The notes: generated by a model not told the origin, from the letters alone. A stretch of 64,000 nt of DNA from Flammeovirga pacifica (GCF_000807855.2 NZ_JRYR02000001.1:4776070-4840069), one strand, 5' to 3'; positions 24,607 through 34,975 are shown, numbered from the stretch's first letter. Translations and numbers: made by a program.

Positions 24607-24986
24607 TACAAAAAACCGACTTCTAATTGATTTAACAGTTAAATTTTCAATGTTGTATTGGTTTCTTGACTCTTCTTAGACCTAATGATCTGATTTTGAG
24701 TAAATGAAACTAATACTGAATAAATATTCATTTTATTGCTGTTTTGTTAAAATTTATTTATAAGTGTCTATTTGTCTTTTCTCAGTGTAAATAAATACTA
24801 AAATAATGCTATTTCTAATTAAGTGTTAATGCGTGTAACATTAAGTATAACTTAAGGCTTTGTATGTTTCTTTACTGTATCCCTAACATGAACTTAATGT
24901 TAACTTATTATTTTGGTGATTTTTTTCTTGTTCTGTCCTCTATAATTGTGTCACAATCGCATACTACGTATTTAATTATTTAATTT
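24607..24986 (+). other. Leader region of the porin gene
   Basis: 380 bp without an ORF. It holds an imperfectly symmetric pair GTAACATTAAGT (24835-24846) and ACTTAATGTTAAC (24892-24904), about 45 bp apart, upstream of a TATAATTG sequence near 24941. These could be a regulator site and -7 box, but the assignment is weak. No E. coli-type Pho box is present. Confidence 0.4.
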
Positions 24987-26270
24987 ATGAAATCGCATAA
25001 GGCACTTTTCTTTGTTGTGCTATTCACTATGATGTCTTTTGGTGTAATTGCACAAGACAGTTTTGACAATGATGTTATTTTAATTGATTCTGTCACATTA
25101 GACTTAGATGATCAAGATGGAGAAGGATTAATTCAACAATCATTACCTAAAAGTTGGACGGATAGAATTAAAGTAAGTGGTTATATTCAAGCACGTTACA
25201 ATGGTCTATTTGAAACAAACCCAGATCTTGAAGTTCCACAAATGGATAAAAATTGGGGAGCAGACAAAGGTATCTCATTAAGACGTGTACGTCTTAAAGT
25301 AAGTGGATGGTTATTAGATAATGTGTACGCTTATATGCAAGCAGATTTTGCAGGTACACCAACACTTAGAGACGCATACATGGATGTTTATTTTGATCAT
25401 CACCGTTCTACTTGGATTAGAGTTGGTCAATCTAAAGTGCCTTTCGGTTATGAAAACATGCAATCTTCTCAATTCCGTATTCCATTAGACCGTACGGATG
25501 CGATTAACTCAGCATTACCTAATGAACGTGACTTAATGGCTGTTTTATACCATACTCCACAAAAAGTTAGAAAGGTATATAACTACATGAAAGATAATAA
25601 CCTTAAGCATTCTGGTAATTATGGCACTTTTGCTTTAGGTGCTTTCAACGGTCAAGGTATTAATACTCCAGACGCAAATGATAATCTTCATATTGTAGGT
25701 CGTGCTTCATGGCCTTTCCAATTGGCAAATAAACAAATCATTGAAATTTCTGCACATGCTTATACAGGTAAATACATTTTACCGAATGTTACTGATGGAA
25801 TGCAAGCAAAAATCACAAATAATGGAAAAAGTGAGCTAGTAGATGCTGCAGGTTTCAATTTTAATGATTCAAGAGTAGGTGGTACTTTTGTTTATTATCC
25901 ACAGCCTATCGGTTTCCAAATTGAAGCAAATTATGGAGTGGGACCTGAATATGATCCACAAGAAAATGTGATTAAAGAGCAAACCCTTTTTGGTTTTTAT
26001 GGAATGGTCTATGCAAAAGTAAATTATCAGCATCATACATTCTTCCCATTTGTTAGATACATTAACTACGATGGTGGTAAGAAATTTGAGTTAGATGCAA
26101 GAAGTTATAAAGTAAATGATGTGGAAATAGGTATAGAATGGCAACCAAATAGAGCATTTGAAATTGTTGCAATGTATACTATGGCCAATAGAACATATGT
26201 AGATTCTAAAAATCCTGTCAATGATCAAGCAGGAAATTTACTTAGACTACAGATGCAAGTGAACTTCTAA
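24987..26270 (+). CDS. Phosphate-selective porin O/P family protein
   Basis: 427 residues, signal peptide ending VIAQ (residue 23). An outer-membrane barrel of the OprO/OprP family: KVSGYIQARYNG near the first strand, SLRRVRLKVSGWL, AYMQADF, RVGQSKVPFGYE, and a C-terminal LRLQMQVNF ending in Phe. Such porins pass phosphate or other small anions; specificity cannot be told from sequence alone. Own leader and terminator, no adjacent pst or pho genes. Confidence 0.87.
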   Translation: MKSHKALFFVVLFTMMSFGVIAQDSFDNDVILIDSVTLDLDDQDGEGLIQQSLPKSWTDRIKVSGYIQARYNGLFETNPDLEVPQMDKNWGADKGISLRRVRLKVSGWLLDNVYAYMQADFAGTPTLRDAYMDVYFDHHRSTWIRVGQSKVPFGYENMQSSQFRIPLDRTDAINSALPNERDLMAVLYHTPQKVRKVYNYMKDNNLKHSGNYGTFALGAFNGQGINTPDANDNLHIVGRASWPFQLANKQIIEISAHAYTGKYILPNVTDGMQAKITNNGKSELVDAAGFNFNDSRVGGTFVYYPQPIGFQIEANYGVGPEYDPQENVIKEQTLFGFYGMVYAKVNYQHHTFFPFVRYINYDGGKKFELDARSYKVNDVEIGIEWQPNRAFEIVAMYTMANRTYVDSKNPVNDQAGNLLRLQMQVNF

Positions 26271-26292
26271 CAAAGATTTTAATTAAATATAT

Positions 26293-26331
26293 AAGAGCTT
26301 CAATAATCAAGATTTATTGAAGCTCTTTTTA
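26293..26331 (+). terminator. Terminator of the porin gene
   Basis: Stem AAGAGCTTCAATAA (26293-26306) with TTATTGAAGCTCTT (26314-26327), followed by T. Confidence 0.9.
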
Positions 26332-26415
26332 TTTGCATTCAAGATTTAAGTGCGAACTAAAAAATAGATTAGAATTAATTGAGATTTAATTTAGGCTTAG
26401 TTCTTTAATGAAAGA

Positions 26416-26985
26416 TCAAAACCTTTTACCAATCCCAATACCAAAGGTCAATGCATCGTACACTCCATGCCCATTACTAGATTTTAATTCATAAGCTAAA
26501 ACAGGAGTTACATCCCAACCACCTTCTCCCATAATGGGGAATTCTCTTTCTAATGATATTTTTCCTACAAAGAAATTGTGATTTTTTTCTATTTCGACCC
26601 CAGGACCGATACCTAGAATAAATAAATGACCTACTTCAAACATGGCCATAATTGCACCAACATACGCATACTCCCTTTCCAGTTCGTTGAATTCTTTAGT
26701 TTCAATAATATAATTAGAAAGTTCTAGTTCATTGGTGATACCTATAGCAAATCGATGAGAAAAGAAATATTCATAATCTAAACCTATAGTAGGAATAATT
26801 AAAACTTGTGGATTATCTGGGTTAGATATTCCTTTAGGAACATAACCGTGTCCCCAGATAAGAGCAATACGATGATGTTTTAATTTGCCATGTGCTTCTT
26901 CTCTTGCATGTATTTCTGTTTCTTGTGCTTGACTATTTTGGATAAGTAGAAAGATAAATAATATAGTAGAGATAATTTTCTTCAT
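26416..26985 (-). CDS. Outer-membrane beta-barrel protein of unknown function
   Basis: 189 residues, signal peptide ending SQAQ (residue 20). Alternating strands with aromatic ends (YEYFFSHRFAIGITNELEL, FVGKISLEREFPI) and terminal IGIGKRF mark a small porin-like or OmpW-like barrel. An N-terminal His/Glu stretch (IHAREEAHGKLKHHR) recalls the pair at 18312-19613, but clear homology is not visible. The upstream gene's terminator ends within 1 bp of its ATG. Confidence 0.72.
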   Translation of the reverse strand: MKKIISTILFIFLLIQNSQAQETEIHAREEAHGKLKHHRIALIWGHGYVPKGISNPDNPQVLIIPTIGLDYEYFFSHRFAIGITNELELSNYIIETKEFNELEREYAYVGAIMAMFEVGHLFILGIGPGVEIEKNHNFFVGKISLEREFPIMGEGGWDVTPVLAYELKSSNGHGVYDALTFGIGIGKRF

Positions 26986-27034
26986 AAAAATAAAGGAGTA
27001 GTTTATTTAAACTTAATTAAACATCTACTCCTTT
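26986..27034 (-). terminator. Terminator of the permease-peptidase gene
   Basis: Stem AAAGGAGTAG (26992-27001) with CTACTCCTTT (27025-27034), followed on the minus strand by a T-rich tail that runs into the next gene's ATG. Confidence 0.75.
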
Positions 27035-27099
27035 ACTTATTTTTTTGATGAAAATACCATTAGAAATCAATTGATTCCTAGATTTGTACTATATCCTGC

Positions 27100-30000
27100 T
27101 CACCCTTTAGAATTTACTTTTACAGTGTTATCACTATAGATTCTTTCGATTAATATTCTTTTAGGATCAACAGCTGCTTTAACTGCTTTTTTGTCTGTGG
27201 TAATTTTAAGTTCTGTCTGATTTTGATTTAGCTTAACTCTTTCCACATAAATCAGTTGTTGTTCATCATTATCTTCATATAAACCTATATCAACCCAATC
27301 ATTTAAAGGTGCTTCCTTTTCATTACCTAAAGAATCGGAATGAAATTTTGTTGCTTCAATTGCTAATGTATAGGTATACAAAGAATCTGATTGAGTTACT
27401 TCAGCATTTGTAAGACGATAATCATATAGTGTGATTTCTTTAAACCAATCATCTACTAAATAGTGTAAACTATCGGGTACTTTATTTTCTAAATGATTTA
27501 AAAAATCTATAGAAGTAGGGTATGGAGGTTCTTTGTATCGAAAATCTGTAAGAAAGTCTTTTAAAGTTCCATTTACAGTTTCTTCACCTATATAATCTTG
27601 TAGGGCATACATAATTAAAGAACCTTTTCCGTAATGAATATAGCCTTGGTTTTCTACTTTATAAAGGGGAAGTTCTTTTTCTTTTTCCATTGATCTTCCA
27701 CTTAAATAACGATTCATATTGTACTTCAAGAAATTCTTCATCTTGATGTCATCACTATTTTGTTTCATCACCATTAAAGCGGAATATTCTGCAAAAGATT
27801 CAGTTAGCATAGTTGATCCTTGCATATCGGCCCCAATTTCTTGATGTGCCCACCACTGATGAGCCATTTCATGTGCAATAACAGCATCAATGATATTATT
27901 TTCATTCTCATCTTCAAGATCAATTACAAACCCAAAAGCTTCAGAATAAGGCATAGTACCAGGAAAGGCTTGTGCAAATGTGGAGTACCTTGGAAACTCA
28001 ATAATCCTAGCTTGTTTATGGAAGTAGGGACCAAAGTTTTCTGTATAATACTTAAGTGACCTCTCCATTGCATTGATCATTTTAGGCACATTTACTTCAT
28101 GTTCCTTGATGTAATACACTTCCAAATCAATACCATTCCATTTTTTTCTTTTGACTTCATAGCGAGCTGAAATAAAAGAAGCAAATCCTTGTGAAGGGTG
28201 ATCAACTTTATAAGTAAAGTAATTTCGACCTCCTTGTGACCATTGATTCACCAACGAACCTGGAGCAACTGCCAATTGATCGTTAGAAGTGGAAATGGTA
28301 GTAGAAATGTTGACCCAATCTGCTGTTCCATTAGTCAGATAATTTTTGAAACAGTGTTCATGGTTTTTATTCAGTTTTGGAGCTCTTTCTCTTTCTTTAA
28401 GTTGATGTTCTCTTCTCTTAAATTTATCATCAATCTCAAAATTTTTGGAGTAGCCAATTTGAGGGAGAATATCTAAATTATTAAAGAAAGTACCATTTTC
28501 GATAATTTTTGTACTTGCTGACCCATTATAAAAGCCTTCAGAGATATAATTAGATTTAATTACTAATTGTATACTTTCACCTGCCTCAAGTGGAGAAGAA
28601 AAAGCAAATTTTCTAAATCCAGTTTCTTTATCATGAAATACTTCCTGACAATTCGGAATCAAGAACTCTAAAGACCAATTTTCATCAGTAGTAAAGAAAA
28701 GAGTATCAATAGGTGAAGTAGATTTATTTTTTAAAGTTAATTTGTTGACAGTATAAACATCCCCTTCTTTAGGATAAATACTGATATTATAATTGACATC
28801 AGTGATTACTGGCTGAGGTGTATTTTCATACTTCTTAAACTTCTTCTCATAATTCACCTGTACCATTTCTTTTTCATCAGATGATTTATAAGAATTGATA
28901 ATTTGTGTATTGTAATAAATTACAGCTGCAACAGCAGCCCATACAATACCTATTAATGAAATTCCGCCAATATAACTTGTATCAGCATTATTTTTAAGAT
29001 TCCTTAATCGATCAATAAATGAGTTGGATGTACCTCTAGACCACATTAATGATCCAATTAACAGTAATAGTATACCCAAAAGTACCCAATATGCATTGAA
29101 CCAAAGTGCTCCCTCTACATTAGGACCAAAAGCATTCATATCAGAATATTTGATGTAGGGAGTTTCTCCAATTCGGAGCATCTTAGAACGTATATCGGCA
29201 AAAGAAAAGAAGATTTCAGAGCCAAGTAAAAGTAATACAGAGGCACCGTAACCAATATATTTATGATTGATTATGACATGGATGAAAGTACAAATTAATG
29301 TAATAGTGATCACATAAGGTAAACGTTCTAAGAAGAAGGTAATCACATACACATCTAACTTAATATTAAAATACCCATGATATAATTGATATAAAATCCC
29401 TATACAAGTATTGATAAAGTATAGAAGGCAAACACTTAAAATGATGGATATGACATTCGATAATAATGATAAAAAACTAGAGTGAGGGGTGGAGTCTATT
29501 ACTTCATTGATATGGGCATCTCTATTTTGCCATATAAGTTCACCACTATAAAAAATAATGATGATCATGATAATCAAAGAACTATTTTGAGAAATACTTT
29601 CTATGATATGAAAAGTGACAGGGTAGGATTTTAAACCGTAATATTCGTAACCTTGGAAGAAATCAATAAGAATTAGAATAAGATTACAAATAATCAATAT
29701 TTTGAACGTGTTACTTTTAGTAATATTCTTAAAGTTGATTTTTAAGAAACTAACAAATTGAACCCAATCAGTAGCAGAGGTAAAGTGATGATGTAAAGAC
29801 GGTTTATTAAATGTTGTATTGATTTCTTTAGTATGTGTCTCTTCTTTCTTCATTTTTCTTTTCACTTCAAAACTGAAGATCTTATAAAAAATGAAAGTGC
29901 TGAGAATACTAAAAGAAAACCAAATAAGTCGGTTTAATCCTAGATAAGAATAGATAGATGGTAGTAGAGTATTTTTTTCTACAGGTGTGTAATATTTAGT

Positions 30001-30669
30001 TTCAAGACCTATTGCACTACTTCCGAAAAAATCAACTAATGCAGCAATAGTCTCATTTTCAATATCAGAACTTAAAGTTAAACCAACTATGTAGCCCACC
30101 AATAATATAACAGCTCCTACAAAGGAAACAGTGGTTGATCTAAATATTGAAGACAAACCAAAAATGATAGCTCCTGTGATAAACATATTTGGGACAACAA
30201 TGATGAAATAACACCAAAGAAATCCCAACCATGGAGTAGGGCCAAACTTTTCTGGATCTATAGAGTCAAAGGCAGGTCCAATAATACTTCCTAAAAAGAT
30301 GCCGATAAAAACACCTAAAAGAGGTATGGTAGATAAAACTAATGCTCCTAAGAAACGCCCTAAGAAATAATCTCTTTTACGAATAGGGGCAGAAAAAAGT
30401 ATTTCGTTAAAACCATTATTGAAATCTCTCAAAGCTGCATTATTAAAAAATGCGGCAGCAAATAAAATTCCGAAAATGCTTAATACCAATGTAAATGTAA
30501 TTACCACTGAGGGGGAATTGGAATGAATATTACCAATAGCTCCACCGATCATTACTTTATCTGAAGCGGTTGCTCCTAAACACAACAAAGTGACTATACC
30601 TAAAAAGATATAAATCATAGGTTGCTTTAAGGCACTTAATATTTCTTTTTTAAAAAATTCGAAAAACAT
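27100..30669 (-). CDS. ABC-2 permease fused to M1 aminopeptidase domain
   Basis: 1189 residues. Residues ~1-570 form two ABC-2-type membrane halves with about 12 helices; a charged linker follows, and ~610-1189 is a gluzincin domain with the zinc site HEMAHQWW near residue 932 and the third ligand Glu in TESFAEYS about 20 residues later. The substrate-anchor strand reads PGTMPYSE in place of GAMEN. This permease/M1 fusion is known from Bacteroidota but its substrate is not. The ATPase partner is encoded 3 bp upstream. I infer export or processing of a peptide at the inner membrane. Confidence 0.9.
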   Translation of the reverse strand: MFFEFFKKEILSALKQPMIYIFLGIVTLLCLGATASDKVMIGGAIGNIHSNSPSVVITFTLVLSIFGILFAAAFFNNAALRDFNNGFNEILFSAPIRKRDYFLGRFLGALVLSTIPLLGVFIGIFLGSIIGPAFDSIDPEKFGPTPWLGFLWCYFIIVVPNMFITGAIIFGLSSIFRSTTVSFVGAVILLVGYIVGLTLSSDIENETIAALVDFFGSSAIGLETKYYTPVEKNTLLPSIYSYLGLNRLIWFSFSILSTFIFYKIFSFEVKRKMKKEETHTKEINTTFNKPSLHHHFTSATDWVQFVSFLKINFKNITKSNTFKILIICNLILILIDFFQGYEYYGLKSYPVTFHIIESISQNSSLIIMIIIIFYSGELIWQNRDAHINEVIDSTPHSSFLSLLSNVISIILSVCLLYFINTCIGILYQLYHGYFNIKLDVYVITFFLERLPYVITITLICTFIHVIINHKYIGYGASVLLLLGSEIFFSFADIRSKMLRIGETPYIKYSDMNAFGPNVEGALWFNAYWVLLGILLLLIGSLMWSRGTSNSFIDRLRNLKNNADTSYIGGISLIGIVWAAVAAVIYYNTQIINSYKSSDEKEMVQVNYEKKFKKYENTPQPVITDVNYNISIYPKEGDVYTVNKLTLKNKSTSPIDTLFFTTDENWSLEFLIPNCQEVFHDKETGFRKFAFSSPLEAGESIQLVIKSNYISEGFYNGSASTKIIENGTFFNNLDILPQIGYSKNFEIDDKFKRREHQLKERERAPKLNKNHEHCFKNYLTNGTADWVNISTTISTSNDQLAVAPGSLVNQWSQGGRNYFTYKVDHPSQGFASFISARYEVKRKKWNGIDLEVYYIKEHEVNVPKMINAMERSLKYYTENFGPYFHKQARIIEFPRYSTFAQAFPGTMPYSEAFGFVIDLEDENENNIIDAVIAHEMAHQWWAHQEIGADMQGSTMLTESFAEYSALMVMKQNSDDIKMKNFLKYNMNRYLSGRSMEKEKELPLYKVENQGYIHYGKGSLIMYALQDYIGEETVNGTLKDFLTDFRYKEPPYPTSIDFLNHLENKVPDSLHYLVDDWFKEITLYDYRLTNAEVTQSDSLYTYTLAIEATKFHSDSLGNEKEAPLNDWVDIGLYEDNDEQQLIYVERVKLNQNQTELKITTDKKAVKAAVDPKRILIERIYSDNTVKVNSKG

Positions 30670-30672
30670 AGA

Positions 30673-31557
30673 TTAAAAAGTTGATACAGATAATGAAGTT
30701 TTTGAGAAGAAAACATCTTCTAAATCAGGTTCTACTTGAGTAAAGCCATTTTGAGGGTCAATATTACTTAGAATGTGAATAACGGTTTTTCCCGCAACCA
30801 TTTTATTTGATAAGATTTTATACTGATCATTATAAGTATTGATTTCTGACCTTTTAATCGTTTTTTGCCATACTAACCCTTCCAATTCGCTAATCACATT
30901 TTCAGGAGAGCCATTATAAACAATTTCTCCTTCTCTCATAATCGCCATATCAGTACACAATTCTCTAACATCATCGACAATGTGAGTAGAAAGAATAACA
31001 ATAGCACTATCACCCACATCTGCCAATAGGTTATGGAAACGATTTCTTTCTCCAGGATCAAGTCCTGCAGTAGGTTCATCTACAATGATTAGTTTTGGAT
31101 CACCAATTAAAGCTTGAGCAATACCCACTCTTTGTTTCATTCCTCCAGAAAAACTCTTTACTGCTTTGTCTCTATGCTCGTAAAGGTTGACTTTGTTTAA
31201 TAGGAAATCCACCAAATCATTTCTCTCACTTTTTTGAGTAATTCCTTTTAGAATTGCTAAATGATCTAAAAGTTCTTTGGCGGTAATTCTAGGATAGACC
31301 CCAAACTCTTGAGGTAAATAACCTAATATTTGTCGTAATTGATCTTGGTTTTTTAAGACGTCAAGACCATTTAAGGTAATCGATCCACTATCAGGTGTTT
31401 GAAGAGAAGCTAATGTTCTCATCAAAGAAGATTTTCCTGCACCATTTGGTCCCAGAAGTCCAAACATACCGTTATCGATAGATAAATTGATGTTGTTGAG
31501 AGCATGTACCCCATTACTATAAACTTTGTTGAGGTCACGAATAATTAGTTTAGCCAT
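30673..31557 (-). CDS. ABC transporter ATP-binding protein
   Basis: 294 residues. Walker A GPNGAGKSS (about 34-42), Q-loop, signature FSGGMKQRVGIAQ, Walker B LIIVDEP and the switch His in STHIVDD are all intact. Resembles the CcmA/NatA group that drives ABC-2 permeases. First gene of a two-gene operon with the permease-peptidase fusion, 3 bp apart. Confidence 0.93.
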   Translation of the reverse strand: MAKLIIRDLNKVYSNGVHALNNINLSIDNGMFGLLGPNGAGKSSLMRTLASLQTPDSGSITLNGLDVLKNQDQLRQILGYLPQEFGVYPRITAKELLDHLAILKGITQKSERNDLVDFLLNKVNLYEHRDKAVKSFSGGMKQRVGIAQALIGDPKLIIVDEPTAGLDPGERNRFHNLLADVGDSAIVILSTHIVDDVRELCTDMAIMREGEIVYNGSPENVISELEGLVWQKTIKRSEINTYNDQYKILSNKMVAGKTVIHILSNIDPQNGFTQVEPDLEDVFFSKTSLSVSTF

Positions 31558-31993
31558 TATAAGAATGTATGAGAGTAAGTTATTAAATCATCTAAAAATA
31601 GTAATAATGGAGATGATTTAAAAATGAAACCAAAATGGAATCATTCCAAATTAAAATCACGAGCAACATTATAAACTATTTTCGGAATCTATTAAGAAAT
31701 AATCTGTCATTTATAATGACAGGAAGAATAACTAAAAGGTTGCACGTATTTTTTCTAATGAGCTTTTTATTAAACTAAGAATAATCGTATATTCAGAAAG
31801 GCAAGTTCCAGTGAATAGTTTTATCGATAAGAAATGAACAATTGATGAAAATGATGATATATCTATTCCTAAGATTACAATAAACAGTTACAGATTTAAA
31901 TTGAGATAAGTAGGTGATTAAGAAAAGCCACAACTTTCAATTTTTATTGTACAACTACATAAATACCAAATAAAAACCAAATAACTATTCAAT
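31558..31993. other. Intergenic region between divergent ABC and aldo/keto reductase genes
   Basis: 436 bp, AT-rich, no credible ORF. A perfect inverted repeat CTGTCATT-tat-AATGACAG at 31704-31722 is the only structure noted; it lacks a T-run and so is not a terminator. It could be an operator for either gene. Confidence 0.45.
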
Positions 31994-32947
31994 ATGAGCA
32001 AGTCATTTAAATTAAACAATGGCAAGACAATTCCAAGTATTGGTCTTGGCACATGGAAATCTCAGGCAGGGGAAGTCTATGATGCAGTAAAAAAAGCAAT
32101 AAAACTAGGGTATCGCCATATCGATTGTGCTTCTATTTATGAAAATGAACCCGAAGTGGGGAATGCCATTAAGGAGTGTATTGATGAGGGAGTAGTAAAA
32201 AGAGAAGACCTTTTTATTACCGGAAAGTTATGGAATGATTCACACTTGAAAGAAGATGTACCAAAAGCATTAGAGCAAACACTAAAAGATTTAAAATTAG
32301 AGTATTTAGACTTGTACTTAATTCATTGGCCTATTGCTTATAAGCCAGGAGTGAAATTCACTCAAAAAGCAGAAGAATTTTTAACCTCGGAAGAAGCACC
32401 GATTTTAGAAACATGGACAGCAATGGAAGCGTTAGTAGATGCTGGAAAAGTGGTATCTATTGGAGTGTCTAATTTTGGAGTAACTAATCTTGAAAACATC
32501 TTAACCAACTGTAAAATTAAGCCGGTAATTAATCAAATAGAAATGCACCCGCTTAATCAACAGCGTACGATGATGGAATATGCAGATGCTCATGGTATCA
32601 TTTTAACTGCTTTTTCTCCATTAGGTACAAAAGATAGTTTACAAGAGAAAAATGGAGTACATCCTCCTATTTTATTAGAAAACGAGTTATTGATGGAAAT
32701 AGCTGAAAAACATGATGCTTCACCTGCACAAATAATGTTGGCTTGGGCAAACAGAAGAGAAACAGTAGCTATTCCAAAATCAGTACATGAAAACCGCTTA
32801 AAACAAAACTTGGCGTCTCAAGATATTCAGTTAACACCATGGGATTTAAGAGAAATCTCTCGTCTGAATGAAAGATATCGATTTGTGGACGGCACAATAT
32901 TTACAGAGGGTGGAAGTCCGTATACTTTAGAGTATTTATGGAATTAA
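31994..32947 (+). CDS. Aldo/keto reductase
   Basis: 317 residues, NADPH-dependent carbonyl reductase of the TIM-barrel AKR superfamily. The catalytic tetrad is Asp44 (HIDCASIYENE), Tyr49, Lys78 (TGKLWN) and His111 (LIHWP). The C-terminal cofactor signature AIPKSVHENRLKQN is present. It is closest in style to AKR1-like aldehyde/aldose reductases. The substrate cannot be assigned. Single-gene unit. Confidence 0.93.
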   Translation: MSKSFKLNNGKTIPSIGLGTWKSQAGEVYDAVKKAIKLGYRHIDCASIYENEPEVGNAIKECIDEGVVKREDLFITGKLWNDSHLKEDVPKALEQTLKDLKLEYLDLYLIHWPIAYKPGVKFTQKAEEFLTSEEAPILETWTAMEALVDAGKVVSIGVSNFGVTNLENILTNCKIKPVINQIEMHPLNQQRTMMEYADAHGIILTAFSPLGTKDSLQEKNGVHPPILLENELLMEIAEKHDASPAQIMLAWANRRETVAIPKSVHENRLKQNLASQDIQLTPWDLREISRLNERYRFVDGTIFTEGGSPYTLEYLWN

Positions 32948-33017
32948 TCTCTAATTAGGTAAAAGCATAGATGATATGTAACGTGTTTTGTTCAACTATT
33001 TTAAAAATATATTCACC

Positions 33018-33069
33018 AAAAAAGGCTATCACTTACCATATGGTAAAATTGATAGCCTTCTTCATTTTT
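33018..33069. terminator. Bidirectional terminator with inner palindrome
   Basis: Stem AAGGCTATCA (33022-33031) with TGATAGCCTT (33050-33059), and an inner palindrome TTACCATATGGTAA in the loop. A-run on the left and T-rich on the right; lies between converging genes. Confidence 0.85.
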
Positions 33070-33082
33070 GATGGAAAGGAGT

Positions 33083-34744
33083 TTATAAATCCTTCACTTG
33101 ATATATTTGAAACGAATCAATTCTATAATTTGCTAAGAAATGAGACGAAGATAAAAAACTCACTCTTTTTGATGAACTATTAAAGAAGTCTTTAAATTTT
33201 CCGGAATGGACCTCTTCAATATTAGCAAAGCTGAAATTTCTTGGAATCGTAAGCTTTGAATTATTTCGACTAAAAGAATTAACCCTAAAATAGAACGTTC
33301 TATTATCTTCTTTTGGTTTATCTATCAATAAATCGATTGAGTTTATGATGTTATAAGGTGAATTATGTTCCACAGGTAATAAAGATATATAATCCTCTTT
33401 GATTTCTATTTGTTGCTTAGAAAAGCTAAAGGCAGGTGTAAATGATTCATTTAAGGAATTTACATGAGAGTAAAATGATGAAGTGTTGTCATTATCCTTT
33501 ATTTCCTTACCAGCGAAATATGAAACTTTGTCACTGCTTAAATTCATATACTCATATAAGTAATACTTATTACCTTCATTTACAACTTTAAAATGATCAA
33601 CTAATATTAAATCATTAAAAGGAAAACATTGCTGAAGAAATGCAATTCCATCAACTTCTGTTTCTGTGGGAAGTTTAAGAGCCTCTTTTGTAACGATAAT
33701 TGTATCTCCCTCTGATGCAAAGTCAAGAATAACCTTTGTTCCTTTCTCATTTGTTGTATCTTTAATTAACACAGTGTTACGAGATTCAGAAGTATTGTTT
33801 TCAGCAGAATGATACCAATCACTAATACGAACAGAATAATATGTATAGTTATCATCACTTTCAATTGAATAACTTCTTTGGCTTACAAATTCTAAATTGT
33901 TGTCGTTCCCTTTTGCTACAGCAACAACCACAGTTCTATCATTCTTTTCACCAATAAAATTGTTATTTTTTTCCATTCGGAAGTCCTCTCCTTGAGTAGG
34001 GAAAGTATATATGGTTAAGTTTCTATTATCTGTAATGGAATCAGTTAAAACTTCATCTCCTTTTTTTGCATAATCATAATATTCACGACTATTAAAATGG
34101 TATATTAAAAAGTTTTGCCCAATTGCTGTAGATGGAATTTCTAAGTTATGACTCATACCCGAACCATCTTCATCAAAAACTTCAGAGACAGGGTTAAGGT
34201 TCTCATCAACAATTATAAAGCTTTCTTTTTTAGCATAAGTTCTATTGATTACTTTGTATAAGTAGCCTTCATATTCAAACTCTGATATAAATTCATCATC
34301 TTTTAACCCAAAGTAGTCACTTTCAATGTAAAATAAAGGTAAATAATTATCAACATCGACCAAGATATCTTGAGAAATATTAGAAGAAGGGATCTCAAGC
34401 TCACTGTTTAATGATAGTTCTAAGTTGATATTATGTTCACCATCTTCAAGTTGTTTTGAATCAAAGAATACTAAAAGCTTCTCATCAGATGTAGAATGAT
34501 CCACATTCAAAACCTTATCTTCAGCAGATACTTTAATATCTACAATAGATATTTGTTCGTTAGCGTACTCTCCAAGGTTAATCTCAAGAGTATCTGTTCC
34601 TCTGAGGTAGTCTACTTCTTTGATATTAAGAGAAGGTAAATCATCTTCTGTTAGTTCGATAACAGACTCAACTTCTTCTTTAGTGCATGAAAATAAAAGA
34701 ACACCCAGAAAAGTTGTAATTAGTAGTTTTCTATTGAACTGCAT
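33083..34744 (-). CDS. Large lipoprotein of unrecognised family, member 1
   Basis: 553 residues. Lipobox LFSC (Cys20) followed by TKEEVES, an acidic export signal that suggests surface exposure. The rest is rich in Asn, Asp and Ser with beta-strand patterns and no enzyme motif. Residues ~35-150 match those of the 52313 gene: a DLPSL-type start, then (L/F)RRT/LRGTDTL, an ELxDGEH/LSEGIQ segment, and DNYLPLF against DNYFPTI. These two define a family I cannot name. The C terminus has no T9SS sorting domain. Confidence 0.75.
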   Translation of the reverse strand: MQFNRKLLITTFLGVLLFSCTKEEVESVIELTEDDLPSLNIKEVDYLRGTDTLEINLGEYANEQISIVDIKVSAEDKVLNVDHSTSDEKLLVFFDSKQLEDGEHNINLELSLNSELEIPSSNISQDILVDVDNYLPLFYIESDYFGLKDDEFISEFEYEGYLYKVINRTYAKKESFIIVDENLNPVSEVFDEDGSGMSHNLEIPSTAIGQNFLIYHFNSREYYDYAKKGDEVLTDSITDNRNLTIYTFPTQGEDFRMEKNNNFIGEKNDRTVVVAVAKGNDNNLEFVSQRSYSIESDDNYTYYSVRISDWYHSAENNTSESRNTVLIKDTTNEKGTKVILDFASEGDTIIVTKEALKLPTETEVDGIAFLQQCFPFNDLILVDHFKVVNEGNKYYLYEYMNLSSDKVSYFAGKEIKDNDNTSSFYSHVNSLNESFTPAFSFSKQQIEIKEDYISLLPVEHNSPYNIINSIDLLIDKPKEDNRTFYFRVNSFSRNNSKLTIPRNFSFANIEEVHSGKFKDFFNSSSKRVSFLSSSHFLANYRIDSFQIYQVKDL

Positions 34745-34916
34745 GATGTCAAAATGAAAAATTAAAAAATCTAGTTTGTTTAATGATTAAATATAAGGGA
34801 AAAAGAATTTAATTTAAATTAACATTAGATGATTTTTTTCGTAAACAGTATATTAATTTAATCTTGATGAGATTGTGTTAGGAGCGTGAATTTTATTGTT
34901 GAAATAATACAAATAC

Positions 34917-34956
34917 AAAAAAGTCCTTGACCATTAAATGATCAAGGACTTTTTTA
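34917..34956 (-). terminator. Terminator of the ftsK-lolA operon
   Basis: Stem AAAAAAGTCCTTGA (34917-34930) with TCAAGGACTTTTTT (34942-34955), 20 bp past the stop of the LolA-like gene. Confidence 0.9.
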
Positions 34957-34975
34957 TTGAGCTAAAATCTTTCGA

